64,000 bases of DNA. Origin: Arthrobacter yangruifuii. GTDB taxonomy: Bacteria > Actinomycetota > Actinomycetes > Actinomycetales > Micrococcaceae. The stretch is taken from contig NZ_VTFX01000001.1 in assembly GCF_009192775.1 (NCBI RefSeq), forward strand, positions 558,001 to 622,000, read 5' to 3'. The stretch's first letter is position 1; the number at the start of each line of letters is the position of its first letter. The position numbers and the translations under genes are program-made. Of the stretch, positions 18,344-27,045 are shown in pieces. The notes under the pieces were generated by a model. The model was not told where the DNA came from and made no database searches. It was given only the letters and a program-made list of their open reading frames with translations.

Positions 18344-19741
18344 TCAGCGCACGGGAAAACGGACCCGGACGCGCCAACCCCCACCGGCCCGGGGTCCTAT
18401 GTCCGCGGTGCCCCCGTGCAGATCGGCCCGTTCACGGATGCCCCGGATGCCGAAGCCCGAGCCGGCGGTGCTGCCGGTGCGGGGCCTGCCGTTGTCCACG
18501 GTTTCCACCTCCACCCAGCCGGTGCCGGCCGCCGAGGTGCCCGTGCGCAGGGCGACGACGGCGGAGCCCGCGGTGGAGTGCCGGCGGACGTTGGCGAGGG
18601 ACTCCTGGACGGTGCGGTAAATGGACAGGCCGAGCGGCGCGGGCACCCGGTCCAGTACCTCTGAGACATCCCGGTGGAAGGACACGGACAGGCCCGGCTG
18701 CTTCTGCACCAGATCGGCGAGGTCCGCCAGGCCGGGCTCGGGAGTGCGCTGCACGCCGCCGTCGGCCTCCGGATCCGTGGCCTCCCCGGCGCGGAGCACG
18801 CCCAGCAGGGACCGCATTTGTTCAACGGCCTCCCGGGAAGATGCCTCGATGGACTGCAGGGCCTCCGCCGCGGCCTGCGGTTTTTTCTCCAGCACGCGCC
18901 GGGCCGCGCCGGCCTGGACGCCGATAACCGAGATGTGGTGGGCGACGACGTCGTGCAGCTCCCGGGCGATGCGCAGGCGCTCGTCCAGCACCGCCTGCCG
19001 GGCCAGCTCCGTGGCCTGGCTTTCCAGCTGCGCGGACTGCCGGACCAGCAGTTCACGCTGGTGCGCGCTGCGCCAGGCATTCATGCCGAACATGATGGCC
19101 CCGCCGAAGTAGGCGGCGTTGATCGCCAGGTTGTACAGGGCCAGGGAAACCAGGGGCGGCAGGAACCCGCGGTGGGTGTCGTCGCCTTCCATGATCCGTT
19201 CCAGCATGGAGTCATAGGAGGAGGAGACGGTGAAGGAGAAGATGACCCACAAAGCCATGACGGCAATGACCACGGTGGTGCCGAGCCAGAGCATCCTCCG
19301 GTCCTTTGCCCAGGCTACGGCAGTGTAGAGGGAGGCGAAATAGGCGGCCTGGAAGGTTGTCTGGACGGCGACCGAGGGCACCAGCAGGCTGAGGCCCAGA
19401 AACGCGGCGCTGCATACCAGCATGACGGCCACCGGATAGCGGCGGCGCACCACCAGCGGCAGGATGATTCCGGCCAGGGCCAGATGCTGGAACCAGATGG
19501 GACGGGTTTCCCCGGCCAGCGCGCCGATTCCGCGGCTGACCTCGAGGAGTAACGCCGAGACGAGCAGCAGGACCAGGGCCCCGACGACGTCGTGGCGCTG
19601 CTGCGCGCGGGTAGGTGCCGGACGCTCCCAGTCCTCCCCGGTCCGCCAGGGGAGCCGGGTGCGCCACCTCAGCCGGGCCTGGCCGCGGTCTTCGCTGCCG
19701 GTCTCGGCGCCAACCCTGTCGAAGGCCATGGTCTCGATCAT
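18344..19741 (-). CDS. Sensor histidine kinase, HisKA_3 family
   Basis: The protein is 465 residues. The N-terminal half has five or six membrane segments without a large outer loop, so it probably senses the membrane or an intramembrane signal. HisKA_3 dimerisation is seen in ERLRIARELHDVVAHHISVI, with the phospho-acceptor His near residue 263. The HATPase domain shows QESLANVRRHS (N box) and GSGFGIRGIRERADLHGG (G boxes). ATG 19741 lies 7 bp after a TAGACT -10 box, which points to a leaderless message. The likely partner is the response regulator downstream, with the NatAB-type exporter as probable target. Confidence 0.9.
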   Translation of the reverse strand: MIETMAFDRVGAETGSEDRGQARLRWRTRLPWRTGEDWERPAPTRAQQRHDVVGALVLLLVSALLLEVSRGIGALAGETRPIWFQHLALAGIILPLVVRRRYPVAVMLVCSAAFLGLSLLVPSVAVQTTFQAAYFASLYTAVAWAKDRRMLWLGTTVVIAVMALWVIFSFTVSSSYDSMLERIMEGDDTHRGFLPPLVSLALYNLAINAAYFGGAIMFGMNAWRSAHQRELLVRQSAQLESQATELARQAVLDERLRIARELHDVVAHHISVIGVQAGAARRVLEKKPQAAAEALQSIEASSREAVEQMRSLLGVLRAGEATDPEADGGVQRTPEPGLADLADLVQKQPGLSVSFHRDVSEVLDRVPAPLGLSIYRTVQESLANVRRHSTAGSAVVALRTGTSAAGTGWVEVETVDNGRPRTGSTAGSGFGIRGIRERADLHGGTADIGPRAGGGWRVRVRFPVR

Positions 19742-19748
19742 GGTGCCC

Positions 19749-19754
19749 AGTCTA
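19749..19754 (-). promoter_or_regulatory. -10 box TAGACT of a leaderless promoter for the kinase gene
   Basis: On the reverse strand TAGACT ends 7 bp before ATG 19741, and no ribosome-binding site is present. Confidence 0.45.
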
Positions 19755-19894
19755 GGAGCTGCACGGTCGGAGGGGCTCCGCCGCGGGGATGAGGGTCCCG
19801 GGGATGAGGGCCGTCCGGACGGTACCTGTCCCCTCCTCGGCCCGGATACGGCCCCGGAAGGCCCCCGGCCGCTGTGCTGGAGCGAAAGGAATGA

Positions 19895-19914
19895 TTTACT
19901 GCGTAGGTAGTAAA
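19895..19914. promoter_or_regulatory. Inverted repeat TTTACT-N8-AGTAAA
   Basis: An AT-rich dyad in GC-rich surroundings, 53 bp before the M20 amidohydrolase start. It is a plausible repressor site. No regulator is assigned. Confidence 0.3.
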
Positions 19915-19966
19915 CGGCTGACCGGGACGGCAGCCGGCCATCAGCGTCGATGACAGGACCTCAAGC

Positions 19967-21142
19967 ATGTTTGTACAGGAAGCACAGGCGATCCTGCCTG
20001 AACTGGTGGCCCTGCGGCGCGAGCTGCACCGGGACCCGGAGACCGGAATCAACCTGCCCCGGACGCAGGAAAAGGTTCTCGCTGCCCTGGCGGGGCTGGA
20101 CCTGGAAATCATCCTGGGCATCAAGACCACGTCCGTGGTCGCCGTGCTGCGCGGAGCCGAACCCGGACCCACGGTCCTTTTGCGCGGCGACATGGACGCC
20201 CTGCCGGTGAGCGAACTGACCGATCTGGACTATGCCTCCACCAACGGTGCCATGCACGCCTGCGGACACGACCTGCACGTTGCCGGCCTCGTGGGCGCCG
20301 CCCGCCTGCTCTGCGCCCAGCAGCAGGACCTCTCCGGCAACGTGATCTTCATGTTCCAGCCGGGGGAGGAGGGCCACGACGGGGCAAGCCTGATGCTGGA
20401 CGAGGGCGTGCTCGACGCCGCCGGGGAACGTCCCGTTGCCGCCTACGGCATCCATGTGCGTCCCGGGCCGCTGGGGGTCTTCAGGACCAAGCCCGGTACC
20501 TTGATGGCGGGGGCGAACGAACTGCGCATCACCGTGAAGGGTTCCGGCGGCCACAGTTCACAGCCGCAGACGGCCATAGATCCGGTGCCCGCGCTGACCG
20601 AAATCGCCACCGCGCTGCAGATTATGGCCACCCGCCGGTTCTCCGCCTTCGATCCGATTGTGCTCACGGTGACGCAGCTTTCGGCCGGGGAAGCGATCAA
20701 CGTCATTCCGGATACCGCCAGCCTCGGCGCCTCGGTGCGCACCCTGTCGGAGGAATCCCTGGACCGGGTGATTGTGGAGTCCAAGGCGCTCGCCGAGGGC
20801 ATTGCCGCCGCGCACGGGTGCAGCGCGGAGGTGGATTTCACCATCAGGTACCCGGTCACGTGCAACGACGCGGACCGGACGCGGGAGGCCGTCACCGGGC
20901 TGCGCGAGATCTTCGGCGAGGACCGGGTGCTGGAATCCCGGGATCCGCTGATGGGATCGGAGGACTTCTCGCTGGTGCTCAACGAAGTTCCCGGGACCTT
21001 CATCTTCCTGGGCGCGACGCCGCCGTCGCTCAACCCGGTCACTGCGGCGTGGAACCATTCCCCGCGGGTGGTTTTCGATGACTCGGTGCTGGGGGACCAG
21101 GCTGCCGCCCTGGCCCAACTGGCCTACAACCGGCTGACCTAG
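19967..21142 (+). CDS. M20-family amidohydrolase (N-acyl amino acid / IAA-conjugate hydrolase type)
   Basis: The protein is 391 residues. Zinc-binding motifs are MHACGHDLHVAGLVGAA, FQPGEEGHDGA and MGSEDFS near the end. A lid/dimerisation domain lies in the middle (ITVKGSGGHSSQPQTAIDPV). This is the aminoacylase/hippuricase subgroup of peptidase family M20D, which cleaves the amide bond of N-acyl amino acids in the cytoplasm. The substrate is not determined. The DoxX-like gene follows after 37 bp but appears to have its own promoter. Confidence 0.9.
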   Translation: MFVQEAQAILPELVALRRELHRDPETGINLPRTQEKVLAALAGLDLEIILGIKTTSVVAVLRGAEPGPTVLLRGDMDALPVSELTDLDYASTNGAMHACGHDLHVAGLVGAARLLCAQQQDLSGNVIFMFQPGEEGHDGASLMLDEGVLDAAGERPVAAYGIHVRPGPLGVFRTKPGTLMAGANELRITVKGSGGHSSQPQTAIDPVPALTEIATALQIMATRRFSAFDPIVLTVTQLSAGEAINVIPDTASLGASVRTLSEESLDRVIVESKALAEGIAAAHGCSAEVDFTIRYPVTCNDADRTREAVTGLREIFGEDRVLESRDPLMGSEDFSLVLNEVPGTFIFLGATPPSLNPVTAAWNHSPRVVFDDSVLGDQAAALAQLAYNRLT

Positions 21143-21167
21143 GGGTCTTCCTGCCGGGCGGGGGTGC

Positions 21168-21173
21168 TAGCGT
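21168..21173 (+). promoter_or_regulatory. -10 box TAGCGT of a leaderless promoter for the DoxX gene
   Basis: TAGCGT ends 6 bp before ATG 21180, and no Shine-Dalgarno sequence precedes the start. Confidence 0.5.
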
Positions 21174-21179
21174 CGGGGC

Positions 21180-21656
21180 ATGTCCGCTTTGTCGAAGGTC
21201 CTTGCCCTTGCCGCCCGTCCGGCACCGCCGACGTCGAAACCCCGCCGCATCGGTGCGATTGTGCTCGGGTCATTTCTGGCGTTCGCCGGCACCTCGCACC
21301 TGAGCTTCGCCCGGCAGGAGTTCCAGGCGCAGGTGCCGGAGTGGGTGCCGCTGAATGAGGATGCGGTGGTGCTGCTGTCCGGCGTGGTGGAGATCAGCCT
21401 GGGTGCGGCGCTGATCCTGCTGCCGAAACGCCGCGTCCCCGTGGGACTGGCTGCCGCGGCGTTCTTCATCGCGATCTTCCCGGGCAACATTTCCCAGTAC
21501 GTCACGCACACGGACGCGTTCGGCCTGAGCTCCGACCGGGCCAGGCTGGCCCGGCTGTTCTTCCAGCCGCCGCTGGTGCTGTGGGCGCTGTGGTCCACCG
21601 GTGCGTGGAAGGCGCTGCGGGCGGAGCTCTCAAGCGCCGGCCGCACCCGGCGCTGA
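21180..21656 (+). CDS. DoxX-like integral membrane protein
   Basis: The protein is 158 residues with four predicted membrane helices (IGAIVLGSFLAFAGTSHL; EDAVVLLSGVVEISLGAALILL; VGLAAAAFFIAIFPGNISQYV; FFQPPLVLWALWSTGAW). The motif GTSHLSFARQEFQAQVPEW is characteristic of DoxX-like/YfiD-type proteins. The role is unknown; the family is linked to redox or membrane stress. Its 3' part (21552-21629) is 88% identical by my count to a gene remnant at 41419-41496, on the other side of the catabolic island. Confidence 0.8.
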   Translation: MSALSKVLALAARPAPPTSKPRRIGAIVLGSFLAFAGTSHLSFARQEFQAQVPEWVPLNEDAVVLLSGVVEISLGAALILLPKRRVPVGLAAAAFFIAIFPGNISQYVTHTDAFGLSSDRARLARLFFQPPLVLWALWSTGAWKALRAELSSAGRTRR

Positions 21657-21916
21657 GCCCACCCGTCGCTGGGGGCCTCCGGTGCTGGGGAATGGTCGAA
21701 GAACAGGTAGCAGAGGCGGGCCGCGTTCCATCGCTTCAGGAATGAAGGAAGTGGGCGCGCCTGAGCGCCCGGGCCGCACGGCACATTCACCTCCGGACCA
21801 CGTCCTGAGAGGGTATTGCAGATTGGGCTACTGGTCGGTACAGTGCAGAAACCGATAACGTCCGGTCGGGTGTCTATCGTCAGCAATGCTGCCATCTCAG
21901 TGCACAAGGAGTTTCA
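21657..21916. other. Left junction of the catabolic island
   Basis: This 260-bp gap holds no gene I can support. The reverse strand at about 21690-21745 reads ARLCYLFFDHSPAP, which faintly resembles the DoxX stretch ARLARLFFQPPL and may be a further remnant. Operator site A is at 21830-21844. Confidence 0.4.
21830..21844. promoter_or_regulatory. Regulon operator site A (ACTG-N7-CAGT)
   Basis: ACTGGTCGGTACAGT, 72 bp before the ABC binding-protein gene. It shares the ACTGRTCCGTACAGT consensus with sites at 26199, 32406 and 41315 and is the probable binding site of one of the two TetR proteins in the island. Confidence 0.65.
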
Positions 21917-22897
21917 ATGAAGAACACTCGCGCCCTCACCATCGCAGGGACTGCTCTCGCGGTCGGCCTGTTGACCCTGTCAGGATGTTCCGCATCCGAG
22001 GAAGCAGTTGCCGATCCCGCCGGTTCCGGCGGTTCCGCCGGTACGGAGTCGAAGGGAGAGATTGCCTTCTTCACGCCGTCCTCCCAGATCGACGTCGTCG
22101 CGGCACTGGCCGACGGCGTGGTCGAGTACTTCGAGGGTGAGGGGTACACCGTCTCCATCCAGGACGCGAACTTCGACGCGGTGAAGCAGGCCCAGCAGAT
22201 CCAGCAGGCCATCGACACGCACAGCATCGTGGGCGCGTGGATCATGCCCGTGGCGCCTGAAACCGCCGCTCAGAGCCTTGCGGCACTGCAGGCGGCGAAG
22301 ATCCCCGCAGTCGTGGAGGGTCCACCCATGTCGGTCAATCTGGAGGGTCCTCAGCCGGGGATCGCATTCGACGAGCCGGACTTCTTGAAGTACGGGACCA
22401 TGATCGGTGACACTGCAGCGAAATGCGCCGTTGACGGTGAAGGACGCGAGGCGCTGTTCCTGATGCCGCCTGATGCCGCGGGCGGCACGGAGCAGGTCAT
22501 CGGTGCCATCGAGGATTCCTTTGCAGCCGGAGCCCCGGATGTCCCCATCGCCGCGACCGGCGAGGCCGCGGACATTGCGAGTGCACAGACCACCGTCTCG
22601 CAGCTGCTCATCGCCAACCCTGATGCGAACGTCATTATTGCCGCAAGCGATGAGACCGCGCTCGGCGCGGCGGGTGCCTTCAAGGCAGCCAACAAGACTC
22701 CGGCCTGCATCGTGGCCGGCGGCGGCGGAGACGCGGCCGTGGCCGCACTCGAGGCCGGAGACATTACCTCTGTGGTCAGCTGGGACTACTCCAGTGCCGT
22801 TGGCGAGGCCGGAGCAGACCTTATCCGCCTGATCTCCGACCCCACCTCCCTGGGCGGGATCATCGAGACTCCGGTGAAGGCTACGGGCGGTAACTAA
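21917..22897 (+). CDS. CUT2-type ABC transporter substrate-binding lipoprotein (RbsB-like)
   Basis: The protein is 326 residues. The signal peptide ends in LSGCS (lipidated Cys24). The mature part is a type I periplasmic-binding fold: EIAFFTPSSQIDVVAALADGV, then QQIQQAIDTHSIVGAWIMPVAP, with the hinge and domain-closing strands of the ribose/galactose group. It is the first gene of a complete importer operon (binding protein, permease, ATPase) and is preceded by operator site A. This makes the ligand most likely a substrate of the island's oxygenases or a conjugate of it, not an ordinary sugar. That link is inferred. Confidence 0.88.
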   Translation: MKNTRALTIAGTALAVGLLTLSGCSASEEAVADPAGSGGSAGTESKGEIAFFTPSSQIDVVAALADGVVEYFEGEGYTVSIQDANFDAVKQAQQIQQAIDTHSIVGAWIMPVAPETAAQSLAALQAAKIPAVVEGPPMSVNLEGPQPGIAFDEPDFLKYGTMIGDTAAKCAVDGEGREALFLMPPDAAGGTEQVIGAIEDSFAAGAPDVPIAATGEAADIASAQTTVSQLLIANPDANVIIAASDETALGAAGAFKAANKTPACIVAGGGGDAAVAALEAGDITSVVSWDYSSAVGEAGADLIRLISDPTSLGGIIETPVKATGGN

Positions 22898-22898
22898 T

Positions 22899-23945
22899 AT
22901 GGCGCTGATTACCCGGGCTGAAACGGTGGGTCAGATCTCACCGAACAACGCCCTGCCGTGGAAGATCCGCGGGCTGCTCCTGATCCGTGACCAGGGCCTG
23001 CTGGCCCTCTTCATCGCGATCATCGCCGTCTTCGCCTTCTGGGGGGCTCCGTACTTCCTTACCCTCCCCACTGCCATCTCGGTATTGAACGCGGCAGCAA
23101 TCGCGAGCATCTTCGCCGCGGGTGTTGCTGTGGGAATCATGACGGGAGTGCTGGACCTCTCGGTGCCCGGCACAGCCGCCCTGGCGGGGGTCGTCACCGG
23201 ACGCCTCCTTCAGGAGGGGTTGCCGGCGGGACTGGCGATCATGTGCGGCTTGCTGATGGGGCTCCTGGTGGGTGTCGTCAACGCCGTCGTCGTACTCCGG
23301 GGGTTCAACCCCCTCATCGTCACCATCGCCATGCTTAGTGTGCTCAGCGGAGCGTCGCTCCTGATCGCCGGCAGCTACAACATCTCAGGGCTCACCCAGC
23401 TGGTGTTCATGGGGACACGGACGTACTTCGGCATTCCCGCACCGGTGTACATAGCGGTGGTCCTCTTCATCATTCTCACGGTGTTCCTCAAGTTCACCCG
23501 CGGGGGAACGCGGCTGCTGGCCGTCGGCGGCAGCGCCGAGGCCGCCCGCCGCGTCGGCATCGCGGTGAACTGGTACCGCATCCTTGGCTTCGCGATCTCC
23601 GGTCTGTGCGCAGCCCTCGGGGGAATCGTGACCGCGGCCTACATCACGACCGCTGTCCCGAGCGCCAGCGTGGGCACCGTCTTCACCGCGATGACGGCTG
23701 TTGCCCTTGCCGGGGTGCCGTTCGTCGGCGGGCGGGGGAGTCTCCCCCGAGTCGGGCTCGGCGTGATCGTGGTATCGACGATCTCTGCCGGACTGCTGCT
23801 GGCGAAGGTGCCGGCGGACTGGTCGTCGGTGGTGACGGGTGTGCTGCTGGTCGGCGGTCTCGGCCTGAACATGTGGACGACAAACACAACGTCAAAGCTC
23901 CTTCTCGCCAGCGGCGACGACGGCGCGAAAAGAGGGACACGATGA
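22899..23945 (+). CDS. CUT2-type ABC permease (RbsC-like)
   Basis: A protein of 348 residues with about ten membrane helices and the BPD_transp_2 pattern (AAGVAVGIMTGVLDLSVPGTAALAG, RGFNPLIVTIAMLSVLSG, VALAGVPFVGGRGSLPRVGLG). It starts one base after the stop of the binding-protein gene, and its stop overlaps the ATPase start in ATGA. Both show translational coupling. It forms the channel of the importer. Confidence 0.92.
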   Translation: MALITRAETVGQISPNNALPWKIRGLLLIRDQGLLALFIAIIAVFAFWGAPYFLTLPTAISVLNAAAIASIFAAGVAVGIMTGVLDLSVPGTAALAGVVTGRLLQEGLPAGLAIMCGLLMGLLVGVVNAVVVLRGFNPLIVTIAMLSVLSGASLLIAGSYNISGLTQLVFMGTRTYFGIPAPVYIAVVLFIILTVFLKFTRGGTRLLAVGGSAEAARRVGIAVNWYRILGFAISGLCAALGGIVTAAYITTAVPSASVGTVFTAMTAVALAGVPFVGGRGSLPRVGLGVIVVSTISAGLLLAKVPADWSSVVTGVLLVGGLGLNMWTTNTTSKLLLASGDDGAKRGTR

Positions 23946-24718
23946 GCGACGCCGCACTGGAACTGAAGGACATCTCTGTCCACTACGGATATGCCCGCGC
24001 TCTGGAGCGGGTGTCCCTGGCCGTCAGTCCAGGCGAGGTGGTTGCGCTGCTCGGCGACAACGGTGCCGGCAAATCGACGCTGCTGAAGGTCATGTCGGGC
24101 GCGCACAGCCCCAGTTCGGGGCAGATCCTCGTGCACGGGCGTCCGGTGGATTTCAAGTCGCCGAGGGATGCTTCCGGCGCCGGTGTCCAGATGGTGTATC
24201 AGGATCTCGCCCTGGTGGAGGCGATGGATATTGCCGGGAACCTCACCCTGGGGCGGGAGCAGATCATGCGCGGGCCTCTCGGGTGGTTCGGTTTTCTCGA
24301 CCACAAGGCGATGCGGCGTGAATCGGAGCGCGAACTCGACGAGTTGGGCATCCGGACGGCGCCGGTGACCCGCCCCGTGGAGATGCTGTCCGGCGGGCAG
24401 CGCCAGGTAATCGCCATCGCCCGGGCCAGCGCGCGGTTGCCTGAGCAGGGCATCCTGCTCATGGATGAGCCGACGGCTGCCCTCGGTCATGAGCAGACCG
24501 AACTCGTCGAGGAGCTCATCAAGGCACTCGCTGCACGCGGCACCTCGATCGTCGTCGTCACCCATAACCTTCCCCTCGCCTTTGCCGTGTCCGACCGCAC
24601 CATCGTCCTCAACCGGGGACGCAAGGTGGCCGACACCGCAACGGGGTCAGTGGACAAGGAAAGCGTCATCGGGTGGATCACGGGAGCCTCCGTCCAGGAG
24701 GGCGTCCTCGAGTCCTGA
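23942..24718 (+). CDS. CUT2-type ABC ATPase, single-domain
   Basis: A protein of 258 residues with one nucleotide-binding domain: Walker A GDNGAGKSTLLKVMSG, Q-loop MVYQDLALVEAMDIAGNLTLGRE, signature LSGGQRQVIAIARA, Walker B GILLMDEPTAALG and switch His in VVVTHNL. CUT2 ATPases such as RbsA usually carry two fused domains. This half-size form (as in FrcA-like systems) should act as a homodimer. A perfect hairpin terminator ends the operon. Confidence 0.92.
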   Translation: MSDAALELKDISVHYGYARALERVSLAVSPGEVVALLGDNGAGKSTLLKVMSGAHSPSSGQILVHGRPVDFKSPRDASGAGVQMVYQDLALVEAMDIAGNLTLGREQIMRGPLGWFGFLDHKAMRRESERELDELGIRTAPVTRPVEMLSGGQRQVIAIARASARLPEQGILLMDEPTAALGHEQTELVEELIKALAARGTSIVVVTHNLPLAFAVSDRTIVLNRGRKVADTATGSVDKESVIGWITGASVQEGVLES

Positions 24719-24778
24719 GCTGCACACAGGGGGAAGGCCGGGCGGGACTTGCCCCTTCCCTCCACAGCAGCCCCGAAA

Positions 24779-24821
24779 AAACGATCCCGGGTGGAACCAA
24801 AATTCCACCCGGGATCGTTTT
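24779..24821. terminator. Bidirectional Rho-independent terminator
   Basis: A perfect 18-bp stem (24779-24796 with 24803-24820) with loop CCAAAA, A tract before and T tract after. It lies between the convergent ABC operon and the monooxygenase gene on the reverse strand and can stop transcription from both sides. Confidence 0.9.
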
Positions 24822-24838
24822 AGCGTCTGCCGTGCCGG

Positions 24839-26170
24839 CTACTTCTGTGCACCCTTGTCCTGCAGCCCACCGGCGAACATCTTGAACGGCGGCTGTCCGA
24901 GGAGTCGGCGGCCGCTGATCTCCGCCAGCGATTCGAGACGCATTGCGCCGTGGGAAAGTATGACGGCTGCGTCGCGCGAGTAACGCTGGAGGGGGTTGGA
25001 CAGTGACATGCCCGACGACCCCAGGATGCGCAGGAGGAGGTCGATCGCGTCTTTCGCAAGCTGACCGGCGAAGGCCAGATCGGTGCATCCCTGCGCTTCC
25101 TCGTCGCCGGTGTAATCTTCGCCGAGAACCGCGAGATGGTCGATCTCGTCCGCATACTGGAGCACCGTCGCGCCCGCAACGCCGAGAAGCGCCTTGGCCT
25201 TGCCGGCTGCAACCTGGCTCGAGGCCATTTCGGCAATCGTGTCATAGGGCGGGCTGAACGGCTTCCGTTTCTGCGCGAGCTCCTGGAACACTTCCAGGGC
25301 ACCCTCGGCCATGCCGACCAGTGCCGCCATGTTCAACACCGTGGCGGTCATCATGGATGCCCGGGTCTTCGCCTGGTAGGCAAGACCCGCGAACCGGTCC
25401 GCCGCAGTGTCCAGGTACATCGGAAGCTCTGCCATATCAATAAAGCGATGATCGGGCACGAACATCGGCTTGGTGGTGGTGATGGAATTTGAGTCGGATG
25501 CCATCATGCCGGCCACATGCCAGTCATCAAGCGGTTCGACGTCGGCCGGATCCATCATGAGCAGGGCATGGCCGCTGCGGTCTCCGTCGGTCCAGGCGGC
25601 ACCGCCGAAAAGCCAGGCGGCGTCGTGGTTTCCCGATACATAGGTCCACTTCCCCTCGACCTTCCAGCCCCCTTCCGCTCTGACCGCCTTGCCTGTCACG
25701 GCGGCGAACGTTGAGCCCCCGGCGGACAGCGGGCCGACATGGCCCTGCTGTCGGCTGTAGAGCTCATCCACCAGGGGCTTGGGGAAGGCGCTGACCATGC
25801 GGAGGCTGGTGCCGACGAAGAAGGTCCAACTTGCCGCGGCGTCGCCCTGTCCAAGGGCCCGCGCAATCTCAGCGATATCGCGGGCGCCCAGGGCGGAGCC
25901 GCCGTACTCGATGGGCGCGCAGGCGCGGTAGAGGCCAAGCTCGGTGAAGGCCTCGACAATCTCCGGGCTGAGCCGGCCACGGCGTTCGGCCTCGGGTGCG
26001 AGCTCCCGAATGCGGTGCTGGAGGGCACGCGCCCCGGTTGCGAGCCGCTTCCCCTCCGCGCTGAGGTACCTGGCGGCCGGGGCATCCAGAGAGCTGGACC
26101 GCTCAGGGGGAGGCCCCGGGGGGAGGCCCGGGCTCAGTTCGTCAGGTGGCTGGGGAAGGGTGTCAGTCAT
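24839..26170 (-). CDS. Flavin-dependent monooxygenase, acyl-CoA dehydrogenase fold (group D)
   Basis: The protein is 443 residues from ATG 26170, behind GGAGATGAT. After a Pro-rich N-terminus (about 1-30) it has the ACAD fold: ACAPIEYGGSALGARDIAEIARALGQGD at the N-terminal helical domain, a beta domain with GGWKVEGKWTYVSGNHDAAW, and a C-terminal helical bundle ending GRRLLGQPPFKMFAGG. The pattern is that of two-component oxygenases such as HsaA, HpaB and DszC, which use reduced flavin from a separate reductase, not that of true acyl-CoA dehydrogenases. It is most similar to the protein at 29064. Operator site B lies 29 bp before its start, shared with the divergent TetR gene. Confidence 0.8.
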   Translation of the reverse strand: MTDTLPQPPDELSPGLPPGPPPERSSSLDAPAARYLSAEGKRLATGARALQHRIRELAPEAERRGRLSPEIVEAFTELGLYRACAPIEYGGSALGARDIAEIARALGQGDAAASWTFFVGTSLRMVSAFPKPLVDELYSRQQGHVGPLSAGGSTFAAVTGKAVRAEGGWKVEGKWTYVSGNHDAAWLFGGAAWTDGDRSGHALLMMDPADVEPLDDWHVAGMMASDSNSITTTKPMFVPDHRFIDMAELPMYLDTAADRFAGLAYQAKTRASMMTATVLNMAALVGMAEGALEVFQELAQKRKPFSPPYDTIAEMASSQVAAGKAKALLGVAGATVLQYADEIDHLAVLGEDYTGDEEAQGCTDLAFAGQLAKDAIDLLLRILGSSGMSLSNPLQRYSRDAAVILSHGAMRLESLAEISGRRLLGQPPFKMFAGGLQDKGAQK

Positions 26171-26198
26171 ATCATCTCCATCTCTACGGCTGGCCTGT

Positions 26199-26213
26199 AC
26201 TGTACGGATCAGT
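26199..26213. promoter_or_regulatory. Regulon operator site B
   Basis: ACTGTACGGATCAGT; its reverse complement matches ACTGRTCCGTACAGT in 14 of 15 positions. It lies between the divergent monooxygenase (24839-26170) and TetR (26322) genes, which is the usual place for an autoregulatory TetR operator. Confidence 0.7.
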
Positions 26214-26321
26214 TCGCTTATTGTCCATGCTTTCCGTACTGCTCCGTCCAGCACATAGGATGGCGATGAGCGGCGATTCGCAACTGCGGGTCGCGTCAGA
26301 GCGCAAACAGAGGAGTGCCGA

Positions 26322-27020
26322 ATGCCACGGGCAAAACGAAGCGGCGGACGCAGCAAGCGCGACGCAGTGCTCGATGCTGCTGTTGAACTGCTGTTGCTCA
26401 ACGGGTATGACGGCACGTCCATGGATGCGGTGGCGGCCCGGGCCGGAGTGTCCAAGACAACGGTCTACGCGCACTTCTCGGACAAGCTCGAGCTGTTTAA
26501 GGCTGTCCTGCAGCATGGAAGCATGGAGCTCGGAGAACGGTTGCGCGAGCTTCGGCAGCGCGACGCTTCGGTGGAGGGATCCGCTGAGGACCGGCTGGTC
26601 GGCGCACTGGTTGCAGCAACCAAGGCCGGCACGGGCGTGCAGGCCATAGCGTACTTCCGCGTGATGATCGCTGAGCACAACCGGCGGCGCGAGATCCAGG
26701 CTGCCTTCAACACCATCCCGATGCCCGATGTCTCGGACATCATCAGCATCATCGCCCAGCTGCTGGTTGACTATGGCTCCGAGCACGGCTTTGACGTTGA
26801 TCGGCCGGAGGCGCATGCCTCAATGCTCCTGCGGATGACGGTGTCCGGCATCGAGTTCGATGCACTGATCTCAGACTTCGATGTCTCCGACGAGCTGCTG
26901 GAAGCCCATGTCGAGTACATTGTGCGTGTCTTCCTGCGCGGACTGCGGCCGATCGCGGGGGAGCGGGACCTGGTGCTCAAGCCCGGTTACGACTATCCGT
27001 GGGGCCCGGCGCTGGGCTAG
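26322..27020 (+). CDS. TetR-family regulator 1 of the island
   Basis: The protein is 232 residues. The N-terminal helix-turn-helix covers about 10-60 (DAVLDAAVELLLLNGYDGTSMDAV, AGVSKTTVYAHFSDKLELFKAV) and is followed by an all-helical ligand domain of AcrR/TetR_C type. It is divergent from a monooxygenase gene with operator site B between them, so it probably represses itself, that gene and the other three units that carry the same site. The inducer should be the island's substrate or a pathway intermediate. The second TetR gene follows after 25 bp. Confidence 0.88.
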   Translation: MPRAKRSGGRSKRDAVLDAAVELLLLNGYDGTSMDAVAARAGVSKTTVYAHFSDKLELFKAVLQHGSMELGERLRELRQRDASVEGSAEDRLVGALVAATKAGTGVQAIAYFRVMIAEHNRRREIQAAFNTIPMPDVSDIISIIAQLLVDYGSEHGFDVDRPEAHASMLLRMTVSGIEFDALISDFDVSDELLEAHVEYIVRVFLRGLRPIAGERDLVLKPGYDYPWGPALG

Positions 27021-27045
27021 GCATGACTGGAGAGAGGTTGTGACG

